A stretch of 64,000 bases of DNA, from NCBI RefSeq assembly GCF_022869785.1, contig NZ_CP094997.1, positions 6,009,001 through 6,073,000 of the forward strand, read 5' to 3'. Under the pieces are notes generated by a model. The model saw nothing but the letters and a program-made list of their open reading frames with translations. It was not told the DNA's origin and searched no databases. Below are positions 43,418-51,848 of this stretch, in pieces. The stretch's first letter is position 1, and every line of letters starts with the position of its first letter. This DNA comes from Dyadobacter chenwenxiniae (lineage in GTDB: Bacteria > Bacteroidota > Bacteroidia > Cytophagales > Spirosomataceae). The position numbers and the translations under genes are program-made.

Positions 43418-43638
43418 TTTTTAAACGTCTCCCTCGCTTTATCATGAGATATTTCCAAACCGGCGTCGATTTGTCGGATTGATTCCTGAACGTCTAAAAC
43501 CACCTTTTCAGGAAGATCACCCCATGCATTATCAGAGTCAAAAGTCTTAAAAACAGATTTAACCGCATCAATGATGTTCTTGTCTTCGGTGTCCAGAAGT
43601 CGTTTTGCTAATTCGATTTTTTCAGTTTGAATGTCCAT
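43408..43638 (-). CDS. Antitoxin of the ParE-type pair
   Basis: A 76-residue acidic protein, encoded just before and overlapping the toxin gene by 10 bp. Its sequence (TEKIELAKRLLDTEDKNIIDAVKSVFKT...LPEKVVLDVQESIRQIDAGLEISHDKARETFKKWL) fits small helical antitoxins of RelE/ParE modules in Bacteroidota; the C-terminal 'ESI.QID.G..IShD.A...kkW' is typical of the group. The DNA-binding part is not clear. A -7-like TAAATTTG (43651-43644) sits 6 bp before the ATG, suggesting a near-leaderless transcript. Confidence 0.8.
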   Translation of the reverse strand: MDIQTEKIELAKRLLDTEDKNIIDAVKSVFKTFDSDNAWGDLPEKVVLDVQESIRQIDAGLEISHDKARETFKKWL

Positions 43639-43680
43639 ATGATCAAATTTACGCTTTTGTTTTAAATTAATAAATCGACA

Positions 43681-44283
43681 TTAAGCAATACTTTCAATCC
43701 CCAACTCCACCGCATCTTCCCATCCAACCATCGCATTAAACAGCTTCACTTTGCTATATTCCCTCAAATCACTTTCCCTTATATCAGCTTCCCGAATGAC
43801 GCCTGAGTCTAGCAAAAATGCCCGCTGTGTGCCGGGTAACAATGGCGAACGGGGTGTAAACCAGTCGTTTCCATTATAAAAAGCAACATTGCAGTAGAAC
43901 GAATCAGTAACCAGGCCGTTTCTGATAATCAGGATTTCGTCGGCGTCTTTTCTTTGGGCAAAAAGTGTGTTCAATTCGTTGCGGTCTTCGTATTTGTAAC
44001 GGTAATCAATGGTGTCGTGATATACACGGCGGATTTTTTGGATGGTTCTGGGTGTGTAGGGCTCCCATTTTATTGCTTCGATTTCTTTGTTGTATGAAAG
44101 CCTGTATTTATATAGCGCGTTGTCGACGCTATCGGGGATCACAATGCGTTCGGACAGATTCCAATAATCGGAATAACCCCATAACTCATGACGCGTTCTG
44201 TTAAGTCTGGCTTCGTGGTAAGACAAATTTTTCAGTTCACGATTTTCACAACAAATCGTTTCAAAACATAATGTGCGGGACAT
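43681..44283 (-). CDS. Aminotransferase class IV (PabC-like, aminodeoxychorismate lyase)
   Basis: A 200-residue PLP fold-type IV protein, short for the family. It begins FETICCENRELKNLSYHEARLNRTR (N-terminal 'y.H..Rl..t'), has KIRRVYHDTIDYRYKYEDR with the PLP Lys region, and the C-terminal NGLVTDSFYCNVAFYNGNDWFTPRSPLLPGTQRAFLLDSG with the LPG(T/I).R motif. Next to pabB it would release pyruvate from aminodeoxychorismate to make p-aminobenzoate. It overlaps the pabB end by 23 bp. Family is secure; PabC activity is by context. Confidence 0.85.
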   Translation of the reverse strand: MSRTLCFETICCENRELKNLSYHEARLNRTRHELWGYSDYWNLSERIVIPDSVDNALYKYRLSYNKEIEAIKWEPYTPRTIQKIRRVYHDTIDYRYKYEDRNELNTLFAQRKDADEILIIRNGLVTDSFYCNVAFYNGNDWFTPRSPLLPGTQRAFLLDSGVIREADIRESDLREYSKVKLFNAMVGWEDAVELGIESIA

Positions 44284-45262
44284 GGGAAAAGGGGAGGTAA
44301 ACTTTGTCGATTAATTCCTGATATTCATTTCGTGCATTGCTTTGAGCCGTGATCCCGCCGCCGCTTTTGAAAACCAATTTTCCATTCTGGTTTTCAATAA
44401 ACCGGATCATGACGGCGCTCTCGAAGTTTTCGCCGTCAAAATAACCCATTACGCCTGTGTAATAGCCACGATCATAATTTTCGGCTTCTTCTATGATCTT
44501 TAACGTGCTCGGTTTGGGTGCACCCGTAATCGAGCCGGCGGGAAGCATTTTTAATAGTAAATCACCATATTTCCCATCGAAATCATCGGGCAAAATGCCT
44601 GCAATCTCAGAGCTGACTTGCAACAATGTCTTGTCATTCGTTTGAATGCGATCAATGTAGCGGTATTTTTCAACCCAGACTTTTTCGGCGACCATACTCA
44701 GGTCATTGCGGATGAGGTCAACGATCGTAGCATGTTCGGCGGCTTCTTTGGAATCAGACAGAATCACATTTTCGGCATCGGCAACAGACCCGTCGATTGT
44801 GCCCTTCATTGGAAACGAAGAAATCCGGTTGCCTTTTATTTTGACAAAAACCTCAGGCGAGAAGCAGACAAACTCATCTTTATACAAAAACCGGTAAGGC
44901 GCTTCGCTATGGTCAAATATTTCTGCAAGACTCAAATTTGTCGTTATGTCGGTAGGCAATGAAAGGTTGACCAAAAATGAATTTCCAGCCTTTAAATTGC
45001 TGACAACATAGTCAAATCTGGCTAAATAAGTCTCAAAGGAAACAGGGAATTTGTGAAACTGAAAATCTGAAAGCGGTTCGATATCAACATCATCTCTGTT
45101 ACCGAAACCGTTCAAATTGAAGCGTATATCGCCTAAATTTTCATCGTCCAATGTCCAGGCAAGTGGCTTTTCGATCCGGTAATCCACGAGAAAAACGAAA
45201 GGAGTTTTTGATTTCCCCCATGCATTCAGCTTTTCCGCAAAATTCCGTTTTAGATCTTCCAA
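44261..45262 (-). CDS. pabB: Aminodeoxychorismate synthase component I (PabB)
   Basis: A 333-residue chorismate-binding enzyme. The active Lys is in SSFPMKGTIDGS (PIKGT type, which marks PabB rather than TrpE with PIAGT), followed by AEHATIVDLIRNDLSMVA and KMLPAGSITGAPKPSTLKIIEEAE (GSITGAPK). No amidotransferase (PabA) is adjacent. The start is TTG at 45262: no in-frame ATG precedes the conserved part and an upstream stop limits extension. Together with the overlapping pabC-like gene it makes p-aminobenzoate for folate. Confidence 0.92.
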   Translation of the reverse strand: MEDLKRNFAEKLNAWGKSKTPFVFLVDYRIEKPLAWTLDDENLGDIRFNLNGFGNRDDVDIEPLSDFQFHKFPVSFETYLARFDYVVSNLKAGNSFLVNLSLPTDITTNLSLAEIFDHSEAPYRFLYKDEFVCFSPEVFVKIKGNRISSFPMKGTIDGSVADAENVILSDSKEAAEHATIVDLIRNDLSMVAEKVWVEKYRYIDRIQTNDKTLLQVSSEIAGILPDDFDGKYGDLLLKMLPAGSITGAPKPSTLKIIEEAENYDRGYYTGVMGYFDGENFESAVMIRFIENQNGKLVFKSGGGITAQSNARNEYQELIDKVYLPFSHVPHIMF

Positions 45263-45386
45263 ATGTTTATTGTGAAGGATTTAATGAGCATTTTCAATAG
45301 TCAGCTAATTTACAAAGTTCAGAAACCAATATCTAAGTTAGGGGGTTTATTGGATTAGAGAATAAACAATTATTGAGATTATCGCA

Positions 45387-46394
45387 ATGCATATATATGA
45401 TGTAATCGTCATCGGCGGCGGGCCTTGCGGCCTGGCAATGGGCGTTGAATTGGCCAAAAGCGGACTGGATTATCTGATCCTTGAAAAGGGGAATCTCACA
45501 GAATCCATCAGGCGCTATCCAAGGCGCATGCGGTTTTTTTCGACGGCTGAGAACATTGAGATCGGCGGAATCCCCTTTGCAATATCCGAGGTTAAAGCGA
45601 ACCGGAACGAGGCATTACAATATTATAGAAAGGTTGCGGGCTATTATCATTTGAATTTCAAACTGTTTATCGACGTAGATCGCTCGGAAAAACAGTCTGA
45701 CGGAACATTTTTGACTTATTCCAATGACGGACAAATTTTCCAGTCGAAAAATGTTGTTTTAGCGACGGGCTATTTTGATGTGCCGAGAATGTTGAATGTG
45801 CCGGGTGAAAACCTGCCGCACGTTTCGCATTACTATGACGAGCCTTTTAAATATTCTTTTACTAACGTGGTCCTGGTAGGAGGGTCCAATTCCTCCGTGG
45901 AGGCAGCATTAGAACTTTACAGGCACGATGCGCACGTGACAATCGTGCACAAGGAGGCAGATTTTCGTACAAAAGTGAAATATTGGCTTGTTCCTGATGT
46001 CAAAAACCGGGTAAAGGAAGGGAAGATCCACACGCGATTTAACAGCATTACAAAGCGCATTGAGCCGGGCAGAATAGAAATTGAAAACCTGGAAACAGGC
46101 GAAACAGAGTGGTTACCAGCCAATTTTGTGTTTTTACTTGTGGGTTACTTGCCGGATGAACATTTACTTTCCCGCTGCGGGGTTGCTTTGGACGAGGTAA
46201 CCAAGGTTCCAACATTCGACAAAGAAACATTTGAAACTAATGTGCCGGGGCTTTATCTCTGCGGAACCGTTATGGCGGGCGTTTTTACGGAAAAAGTATT
46301 TATAGAAAACGGCCGCGATCATGCTGCCGCAATAGCGGATCATTTGTCGGGCCGGGAAGTCAGAAAGGTCAGGGAGCTGATAGACCGCATTTGA
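45387..46394 (+). CDS. ypdA: YpdA-family FAD-dependent bacillithiol disulfide reductase
   Basis: A 335-residue flavoprotein with the dinucleotide motifs DVIVIGGGPCGLAMG (FAD) and NVVLVGGSNSSVEAALEL (NADPH), and the C-terminal LYLCGTVMAGVFTEKVFIENGRDHA. It shares the RRYPRRMRFFSTAENIEIGGIPF segment of YpdA proteins. YpdA reduces oxidised bacillithiol; the thiol is made by several Bacteroidota as well as Firmicutes (established), so its presence suggests this host uses bacillithiol. It ends 2 bp from the convergent neighbour. Confidence 0.88.
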   Translation: MHIYDVIVIGGGPCGLAMGVELAKSGLDYLILEKGNLTESIRRYPRRMRFFSTAENIEIGGIPFAISEVKANRNEALQYYRKVAGYYHLNFKLFIDVDRSEKQSDGTFLTYSNDGQIFQSKNVVLATGYFDVPRMLNVPGENLPHVSHYYDEPFKYSFTNVVLVGGSNSSVEAALELYRHDAHVTIVHKEADFRTKVKYWLVPDVKNRVKEGKIHTRFNSITKRIEPGRIEIENLETGETEWLPANFVFLLVGYLPDEHLLSRCGVALDEVTKVPTFDKETFETNVPGLYLCGTVMAGVFTEKVFIENGRDHAAAIADHLSGREVRKVRELIDRI

Positions 46395-46396
46395 CC

Positions 46397-47524
46397 CTAT
46401 TGCTCGACCAGCACAAGTTTGCGTTTCTTTTTCTTAGTAGAAAATTTTTCAATTTTTCCGATTAAACCATTGGCTCCAACGCCATACCCAACATTGCCTG
46501 CAAAGCTCATGGCGTGAAATCCTTCTTTTCCAAGCTCTCGCCATGTTTTCCCCCAATCAGGCGAATAACTGTTTCCCGACGGTCCGCTGGCAATCAGCGC
46601 GTAGTCATCGGAACGAATCTCTGATTCGCCGTTCCAGACTGCATCTGTTTTATGGTATAAAACAACACTTTCTTTCAATCCGGTGGGTTTGGTCATGCCT
46701 GCTAATTCCCAGGTTATGCCGCCATCACGCGTTACGAGCACATTTTGCGTTGAATCTGTCGTCTTTTTATAATCGCCACCTACGGCAATCCCGCTTTTCT
46801 TTGACCAAAACCTCAATCCGAAAATCCCGCTAGTAGGGCCGGCTGGCAGGGTAGTGGAGGAAACTTGCCAGGAACGTCCGTAATCTTCGGAGCGGAAAAC
46901 GCGCGCCATTTTGCTTCCGCCCGTTCCAATATAAACCTTATCTTTTCCCGCAACGAGAATAGAGGTTCCGCTTGCAGCGAAACAAGCTTCACCCGGTTCT
47001 GCAACAGGCCTTTTGTCAAAGGGCAGCTCCTGCCAACTTTTCCCGCCGTCTTCCGTAGTTAAAATGAAGAGTCTTCCATCGATTGGGTCACCTAAGCAAA
47101 TGCCTTTATTTTTATCCCAAAAGTCGATTCCATCCAGAAAAACCCCATTTTGTGTAGTTTGGTACACAAGCGACCAGCTTAATCCGCCGTCGTCTGTGCG
47201 GTAAATTTTAGCCTTATCCTTCTGCGCCTCACCGGCACTCATAGCAATGGCGACATCCTTGTTAAACGCATGAATATCCCGGAAATCCAGCGAATCTGCA
47301 CCGGGGACCTTGGATGTCAGCCACTTCTTGCCACCATTGACAGTTTTCAGAACAGTTCCCCTGGAACCCCCAATCCAGCAGGCAGTTGGCGAAACTGCAT
47401 GGACTGCCCGCATATGAATGGTCGTTTTTATGTCAATCACCTTCCACTGTGCGGAAGTCAATTGCGGCGCAAGGAGTATTACAATGAATATAAGCTGTTT
47501 GTAAATGCTAATGTTTGATGGCAC
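46397..47524 (-). CDS. Exported BNR/YCF48-like beta-propeller protein
   Basis: A 375-residue protein from GTG 47524, which gives a clean signal peptide (MPSNISIYKQLIFIVILLAP, cut after LTSAQ). The body is a YCF48/sialidase-like propeller with Asp-box-type repeats (TVNGGKKWLTS, TDDGGLSWSLVYQ, TEDGGKSWQELPF, SEDYGRSWQVSS, TRDGGITWELAG, SPDWGKTWREL). An ATG at 47581 back to back with the YtxH ATG would add 19 residues, but a minus-strand -7 box (47555-47548) lies downstream of it, so GTG 47524 is preferred. No catalytic residues were seen. Function is unknown. Confidence 0.8.
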   Translation of the reverse strand: MPSNISIYKQLIFIVILLAPQLTSAQWKVIDIKTTIHMRAVHAVSPTACWIGGSRGTVLKTVNGGKKWLTSKVPGADSLDFRDIHAFNKDVAIAMSAGEAQKDKAKIYRTDDGGLSWSLVYQTTQNGVFLDGIDFWDKNKGICLGDPIDGRLFILTTEDGGKSWQELPFDKRPVAEPGEACFAASGTSILVAGKDKVYIGTGGSKMARVFRSEDYGRSWQVSSTTLPAGPTSGIFGLRFWSKKSGIAVGGDYKKTTDSTQNVLVTRDGGITWELAGMTKPTGLKESVVLYHKTDAVWNGESEIRSDDYALIASGPSGNSYSPDWGKTWRELGKEGFHAMSFAGNVGYGVGANGLIGKIEKFSTKKKKRKLVLVEQ

Positions 47525-47543
47525 AGTTTTTGTACTAGTTTTG
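47514..47543 (+). promoter_or_regulatory. Promoter of the YtxH gene
   Basis: TTTG (47514-47517), 18 nt, TAGTTTTG (47536-47543): a full match to the Bacteroidetes consensus with the same spacing as the blaI promoter. The transcript would start near 47549, with a leader of about 33 nt. It overlaps the front of the divergent BNR-protein gene. Confidence 0.75.
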
Positions 47544-47547
47544 AGTT

Positions 47548-47555
47548 CAAACGTA
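47548..47555 (-). promoter_or_regulatory. -7 box of the divergent BNR-protein gene
   Basis: TACGTTTG on the minus strand matches TANNTTTG, 24 nt before the GTG at 47524. It lies almost face to face with the YtxH promoter, so the two would compete for polymerase. No -33 box was found at the usual spacing. Confidence 0.4.
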
Positions 47556-47581
47556 TTATTCTCACAAAATAAGAAATTCAT

Positions 47582-47884
47582 ATGAACAAGAATCAAAAAT
47601 TTCTGATAGGCTCACTCGGGGCACTTCTGACAGGTATTGCAATCGGTCTTTTAGTTGCTCCTAATGATGGAAAAGACACACGCAAACTGATTAAGAACAA
47701 AGCAAATGATCTTAGCGGAAATGCAAAAGACAAATACGAAAAAAGCCTGGAAGAGTTGTCCGTGCTAGCCGACAAATTGAAGGACGGGTTTTTGAAAAAT
47801 GTTGGTTCTGTGAAGGACAAAGCAGGTTCTGTTGCTGATAATGTGAATGAAAGAGTACGTGGGGTAGTAAATAATAATGGTTAA
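47582..47884 (+). CDS. YtxH-domain small membrane protein
   Basis: A 100-residue protein with one N-terminal helix (FLIGSLGALLTGIAIGLLVAPNDG) and the YtxH pattern 'G.l.Gaa.GlLfAP.sG...R', then a long, charged, amphipathic helix (KDTRKLIKNKANDLSGNAKDKYEKSLEELSVLADKLKDG). YtxH proteins are general-stress-related small proteins of unclear action. It is monocistronic with a good promoter and terminator. Confidence 0.85.
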   Translation: MNKNQKFLIGSLGALLTGIAIGLLVAPNDGKDTRKLIKNKANDLSGNAKDKYEKSLEELSVLADKLKDGFLKNVGSVKDKAGSVADNVNERVRGVVNNNG

Positions 47885-47905
47885 GCTCCGATATCAACAA
47901 TATTG

Positions 47906-47941
47906 AAAGGGTTGTTTCTTTACCGAAGCAGCCCTTTTTTT
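47906..47941 (+). terminator. Rho-independent terminator after the YtxH gene
   Basis: A 13-bp stem (47906-47918 with 47925-47937, two G.U wobbles) and a T-run at 47935-47941. The T-run touches the stop of the convergent DUF4136 gene. Confidence 0.8.
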
Positions 47942-48491
47942 ATTTTGGAATGTTTTCAATAATCTCCTTAACAGCCTGATTAACGTCATTTTCAAAGTTT
48001 TGGCTTTTCTCCGGAATAATCCCTTCCGCTCCTCCCTGCCAAACCATCTTATTAGTAGCGGCATCCACCAAATCGATCATAATGGTCCCCTCGCGATATT
48101 TCCCTACTACAACCTCTTCGCTTTTCCACGAATAACGCCGTTGGCCCATGTAGCGAGGAAGTCCGTCTGTGCGAAAGTCAGTCTGGCGGGTTTGTGCTTT
48201 TTCTTGCACATTCAAAGCAATGTTCACTATCAAACTCGCGTCTCGGGCCTCGTCAAGACCTTTCGACTGCAAATTTTGTGCAATTGCCGTTTTGATGATG
48301 CCAATATTCTTTTCAAAATTCTGTGAAATAGTATCTCCTTTTGCTTCAATGTCGTAAAACCCGAAAGTGGCATAATCCGACAATTTGAAGTTATCCTCCT
48401 GTTGAGATTTTAGAATTTTATAAGATGAGCTGCAACTTGTGAAAACACTTAGAAAGAGCAGTACAACAGAAGATAACCGAAAGATTTCCAT
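47940..48491 (-). CDS. DUF4136-family lipoprotein
   Basis: A 183-residue lipoprotein (MEIFRLSSVVLLFLSVFTSC, lipobox FTSC) with the DUF4136 pattern: FKLSDYATFGFYDIEAKGD, IGIIKTAIAQNLQSKGLDEARDASLIVNIALNVQEK, GKYREGTIMIDLVDAATNKMVWQGGAEGII, VNQAVKEIIENIP. DUF4136 proteins are exported lipoproteins of unknown function in Bacteroidota and Proteobacteria. It starts 24 bp after the dnaG stop and may be in that transcript. Confidence 0.85.
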   Translation of the reverse strand: MEIFRLSSVVLLFLSVFTSCSSSYKILKSQQEDNFKLSDYATFGFYDIEAKGDTISQNFEKNIGIIKTAIAQNLQSKGLDEARDASLIVNIALNVQEKAQTRQTDFRTDGLPRYMGQRRYSWKSEEVVVGKYREGTIMIDLVDAATNKMVWQGGAEGIIPEKSQNFENDVNQAVKEIIENIPK

Positions 48492-48515
48492 AACATTAGA
48501 AATGTAAAGTGATAA

Positions 48516-50519
48516 TTATCCAATTACGCTGCCCAATTCCTTAGCAGCAGCCATACTAATGCCTTTGTAGTACATAAATTCACTCATAATGGCAGTCTGC
48601 TCTTCCTCTGTTCTGGCGTGAACAGCTTGTTGCAGACACACCTTCATTTTTTCTTCAATAAAAGCTTTTTTGAGCCTCAGAATGTTGATAAAGGCTGTTT
48701 TATCTAAAACATCAGTTTCAAAAGGAACAAAGATCTCATACTTCTCAGACCATAATTCGCTCAATTCATATTTGGTGGCAAGCCAGTCAATGGTCAGGTT
48801 TCTGATCTCCGGCTCGTGGTGATGCAGAAAATAATCCGTTGGCAGAACATGGTTCCGGTTGAAATTTTCGCGGAACAGCACCAGCAGATGATGAAAAACG
48901 GAGTCTTTAAAATCTATGCCTTCAATCTCGCTCAACACATATTGACAAACTGTAATAGTAGGTTCAAGTTCGCGCGTTCCGTGTACGACCAGTAATCTTA
49001 TAAACGCTTCTTCCTGATAATACAGTTTACTACGCTGCGGAACCTCTGTGTGACCAACATTCGGGGCGAAAAAATCGGAAGGCGGTTCATTACTACCGGA
49101 AAAGGAATCACCTGAAAACAATGCATCCAGATCTGCCGGACTTTCCAACGCTTGATTTTGGCGGGGCGGACGTTCCTGTGGTTTCTGCGTGTGCAGCTTA
49201 CGCAAAAGTTTATTACCTTCTGTGATAAGCATTTGCTCATCCACTTTCAGCATTTCTGACGTCCGGTGGAAAAACACCTGCCGCTTGATGGCATCGGGAA
49301 TCTTAACAATGCTGTTAACGACATCCCCAATCACAGCAGCCAGCCGGAAAGGATCATTCCCAGCGTCTTGCAGCAACATTTCGGTTTTGAAGGTGATAAA
49401 ATCCTTTGAATTTTGTTTCAAATAGATTTTAAATGCTTCCGCCCCAACCTTCCGAACGTAACTATCGGGATCGTCGCCGTCGGGGAAAAGGACGATGCTG
49501 ACATTAAGGCCTTCTTCCAAAACAAGGTCAAGCCCGCGCAATGCAGCTTTTATCCCTGCAATGTCGCCGTCATAAAGAATGGTAACATTCGGCGTGAACC
49601 GTCCGATAAGCCTGATTTGCTCAAATGTTAATGAAGTTCCGGACGAGGCAACAACATTCTCAATTCCGCCTTGATTCAGCGAAATGACATCCGTATAACC
49701 CTCCACCAGATAACAGTGATCCAGCTGCCTGATCGCATTTTTCGCCTGGAAAATACCGTATAGGACGTCACTTTTATGATAAACATCAGTTTCCGGTGAA
49801 TTGAGGTATTTAGGCTGATTGGCAGCTTTACTTTTGTCGGTTTTGAGAATTCGGGCACCAAACGCAATGACTTTTCCGGCGACATTGTGAATTGGAAAAA
49901 TAACCCTTCCCCGGAAACGGTCATATCCAGCGGTTTGAGAACCTTCTTTATGGATTAATAAGCCGGCTTTTTCAAGTAATTGGGAAGAATAGCCCTTCTC
50001 CAAGGCAACTTTTGAGAAGGCATCCCATGTATCTAAGCTATAACCCAGCTCGAATTTCTTCCGAATTTCTCCGGTAAAACCTCTTTCTTTAAAATAACTG
50101 AGGCCCACAGCCTGGCCTTCATCACTTTCGTGCAATTGTTGCACGTAAAAGTTTTTTGCAAAATTCAGAATAATGTAAAGGCTTTCGCGCTCATTCTGGC
50201 GAAGGGCTTCTTCATCCGTAACTTCCTCTTGCTCAATCTCAATATTGTATTTATCGGCCAAATAACGCAATGCCTCTCCATAACCGATGCCATCAATGTC
50301 CATGACAAACTTGATCGAATCCCCTGCAGCGCCACATCCGAAGCATTTATAGATCTGCCTGACTGGATTGACATTAAACGAAGGAGTTTTTTCATTGTGA
50401 AACGGGCAGCACGCCGAATAATTAGCCCCTTTCTTTTTCAAAGACACAAAATCCCCTACCACTTCGACAATGTCGGTGGCTTGTTTGATCCGTTCAACGG
50501 TTTCGGGATTTATACGCAT
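48516..50519 (-). CDS. dnaG: DNA primase DnaG
   Basis: A 667-residue primase. The N-terminal CHC2 zinc domain has CCPFHNEKTPSFNV and IYKCFGCGAAGD. The TOPRIM core has the YLVEGYTDVISL glutamate motif and ILYDGDIAGIKAALRGLD (DxD). RFRGRVIFPIHNVAGKVIAFGAR matches the family. The C-terminal helicase-binding region (about 500-667) has many helices. It synthesises RNA primers for replication; no adjacent rpsU or rpoD, unlike in Gammaproteobacteria. Confidence 0.96.
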   Translation of the reverse strand: MRINPETVERIKQATDIVEVVGDFVSLKKKGANYSACCPFHNEKTPSFNVNPVRQIYKCFGCGAAGDSIKFVMDIDGIGYGEALRYLADKYNIEIEQEEVTDEEALRQNERESLYIILNFAKNFYVQQLHESDEGQAVGLSYFKERGFTGEIRKKFELGYSLDTWDAFSKVALEKGYSSQLLEKAGLLIHKEGSQTAGYDRFRGRVIFPIHNVAGKVIAFGARILKTDKSKAANQPKYLNSPETDVYHKSDVLYGIFQAKNAIRQLDHCYLVEGYTDVISLNQGGIENVVASSGTSLTFEQIRLIGRFTPNVTILYDGDIAGIKAALRGLDLVLEEGLNVSIVLFPDGDDPDSYVRKVGAEAFKIYLKQNSKDFITFKTEMLLQDAGNDPFRLAAVIGDVVNSIVKIPDAIKRQVFFHRTSEMLKVDEQMLITEGNKLLRKLHTQKPQERPPRQNQALESPADLDALFSGDSFSGSNEPPSDFFAPNVGHTEVPQRSKLYYQEEAFIRLLVVHGTRELEPTITVCQYVLSEIEGIDFKDSVFHHLLVLFRENFNRNHVLPTDYFLHHHEPEIRNLTIDWLATKYELSELWSEKYEIFVPFETDVLDKTAFINILRLKKAFIEEKMKVCLQQAVHARTEEEQTAIMSEFMYYKGISMAAAKELGSVIG

Positions 50520-50863
50520 TTCTTGTTATTTAAATTCAGCACATAGTTGTGCAATGTTACAGGATGTTTCGCTTTACGAATTTAACTAGGTGTGACACCT
50601 TGAACAATTTTTAAACAATAATTCCGTAAATTTGATGCAGCCAACGCTAACAAGTAAAATAATTTTAAAGAATTGTCCAGCATTTTCTAATTTTAGCCAA
50701 GAAAATCATATTAGAAAGCTTTTTTCTAATTACTTTAATTTGTTATTTTGCGGTGTTGAAAGTTATCCGGGAAATTATCAATCGATATATAGATATTTAA
50801 AATATAGTGTGTGTATAGTGTGAAACAGGGCATGGAAATTTTTCTATGCCTTTGTTTTTTTTT
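50520..50863 (+). ncRNA. AT-rich intergenic region ending in a plus-strand terminator (possible small RNA)
   Basis: A 340-bp gap between divergently placed minus-strand genes. On the plus strand, GGGCATGGAAA (50828-50838) pairs with TTTCTATGCC (50841-50850) with one G.U pair, followed by a T-run at 50855-50863. No plus-strand gene lies upstream, so the terminator implies an unannotated transcript. A weak -7-like TATTTTG is at 50744-50750. A 63-codon frame is present but not convincing as a protein. Confidence 0.3.
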
Positions 50864-51848
50864 ATAAGAGCCTAAAATTCAGTTCGATGCAATGCTTGTA
50901 CAGCCTGATTAACTGATTTGTTACATTAGGTCCCGCTGTTTTTTCCCCATTCTGCAAACGACTTCGCCCTTTTTCCAGTGCTTTAACAAGGTCAATTGTT
51001 GAAATGTCTCTATAAACATTACAGAAGTCTGCGCGCGAAGCGTTGGCAGAAGCAAGCACCACTACATTCCGTTCGTGGGCCTCGTATATAGATAAGGAAA
51101 CACCATCTGTGGTTGTGTTCCTGATAAATGCATCCGACATGTGCAGCACATTGCCGAAGTCGTGCGGTCCTTCAATGAAAATGACATTGTCTGGGACCAG
51201 GCCGAGCGTCCTGTTAATGAACGGTTGATAATTTCCGGACGGATCTGAAATGATTAAACCGCCGAAATTTACATTACGCATACTGCTTATGATATGCGAA
51301 ATGCCGTAAGTCTCACGGCCATTTTTATCGAAGACCAGATTCCAAGCATTCGTACAAAACACAAATTTGAAACGCTTCCTGAAATTATTTAACTGTTGAG
51401 CCAGCTGCGGATCCACTGGAATTGTGTGCGTAGGTGGAATAAATGTCGAGATAAGCAGTGCATTCCTGTTAAAATGCTTAGCCATCACCAGACTTTCCTT
51501 ATTCTGCACAATCGGAATCGAGCATAGCCAGGCAGACAACTTTACAGCTCCGTTTCCTAACATTCCATAGCGGCCCCAATTTCCATGATAGGTTAAAAGC
51601 AGTTTTTTCCGTGTAAGGAGGCAAAATGTTGCCAGTAAAAACTGGAAGAATGGATTGGAAATATGCAAATGTATACTCCTGTGCTTGACAATCTTCTTTA
51701 TTATCCGGTATGGACTTTCGTTTGCGAGATCACAGAAAGAAAAATGTTGGAAACCATTTGCTGTCAGACTTTCAAGTAAGCGGCTTACATGCATTGTGAC
51801 ACCGCCGATTGGTGGCGGAATCCTTCCTATGATAAGAATCTTACTCAT
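50862..51848 (-). CDS. Glycosyltransferase (GT4-like, last gene of polysaccharide operon)
   Basis: A 328-residue protein from ATG 51848, which overlaps the upstream wzy-like stop by 8 bp. The N-terminus MSKILIIGRIPPPIGGVTMHVSRLLESL matches the 'GG...H...L...L' acceptor loop of GT4 glycosyltransferases, and NVIFIEGPHDFGNVLHMSDAFIRNTTTDGVSLSIYEAHERN fits the nucleotide-sugar-binding part (E..A region). It would add a sugar to the repeat unit of the surface polysaccharide. Which sugar it uses cannot be told. Confidence 0.85.
   Translation of the reverse strand: MSKILIIGRIPPPIGGVTMHVSRLLESLTANGFQHFSFCDLANESPYRIIKKIVKHRSIHLHISNPFFQFLLATFCLLTRKKLLLTYHGNWGRYGMLGNGAVKLSAWLCSIPIVQNKESLVMAKHFNRNALLISTFIPPTHTIPVDPQLAQQLNNFRKRFKFVFCTNAWNLVFDKNGRETYGISHIISSMRNVNFGGLIISDPSGNYQPFINRTLGLVPDNVIFIEGPHDFGNVLHMSDAFIRNTTTDGVSLSIYEAHERNVVVLASANASRADFCNVYRDISTIDLVKALEKGRSRLQNGEKTAGPNVTNQLIRLYKHCIELNFRLL

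Noticed and set aside
50632..50823. 63-codon plus-strand frame before the orphan terminator
   Set aside because: Composition is just AT-rich sequence with no recognisable domain; a non-coding RNA is at least as likely.
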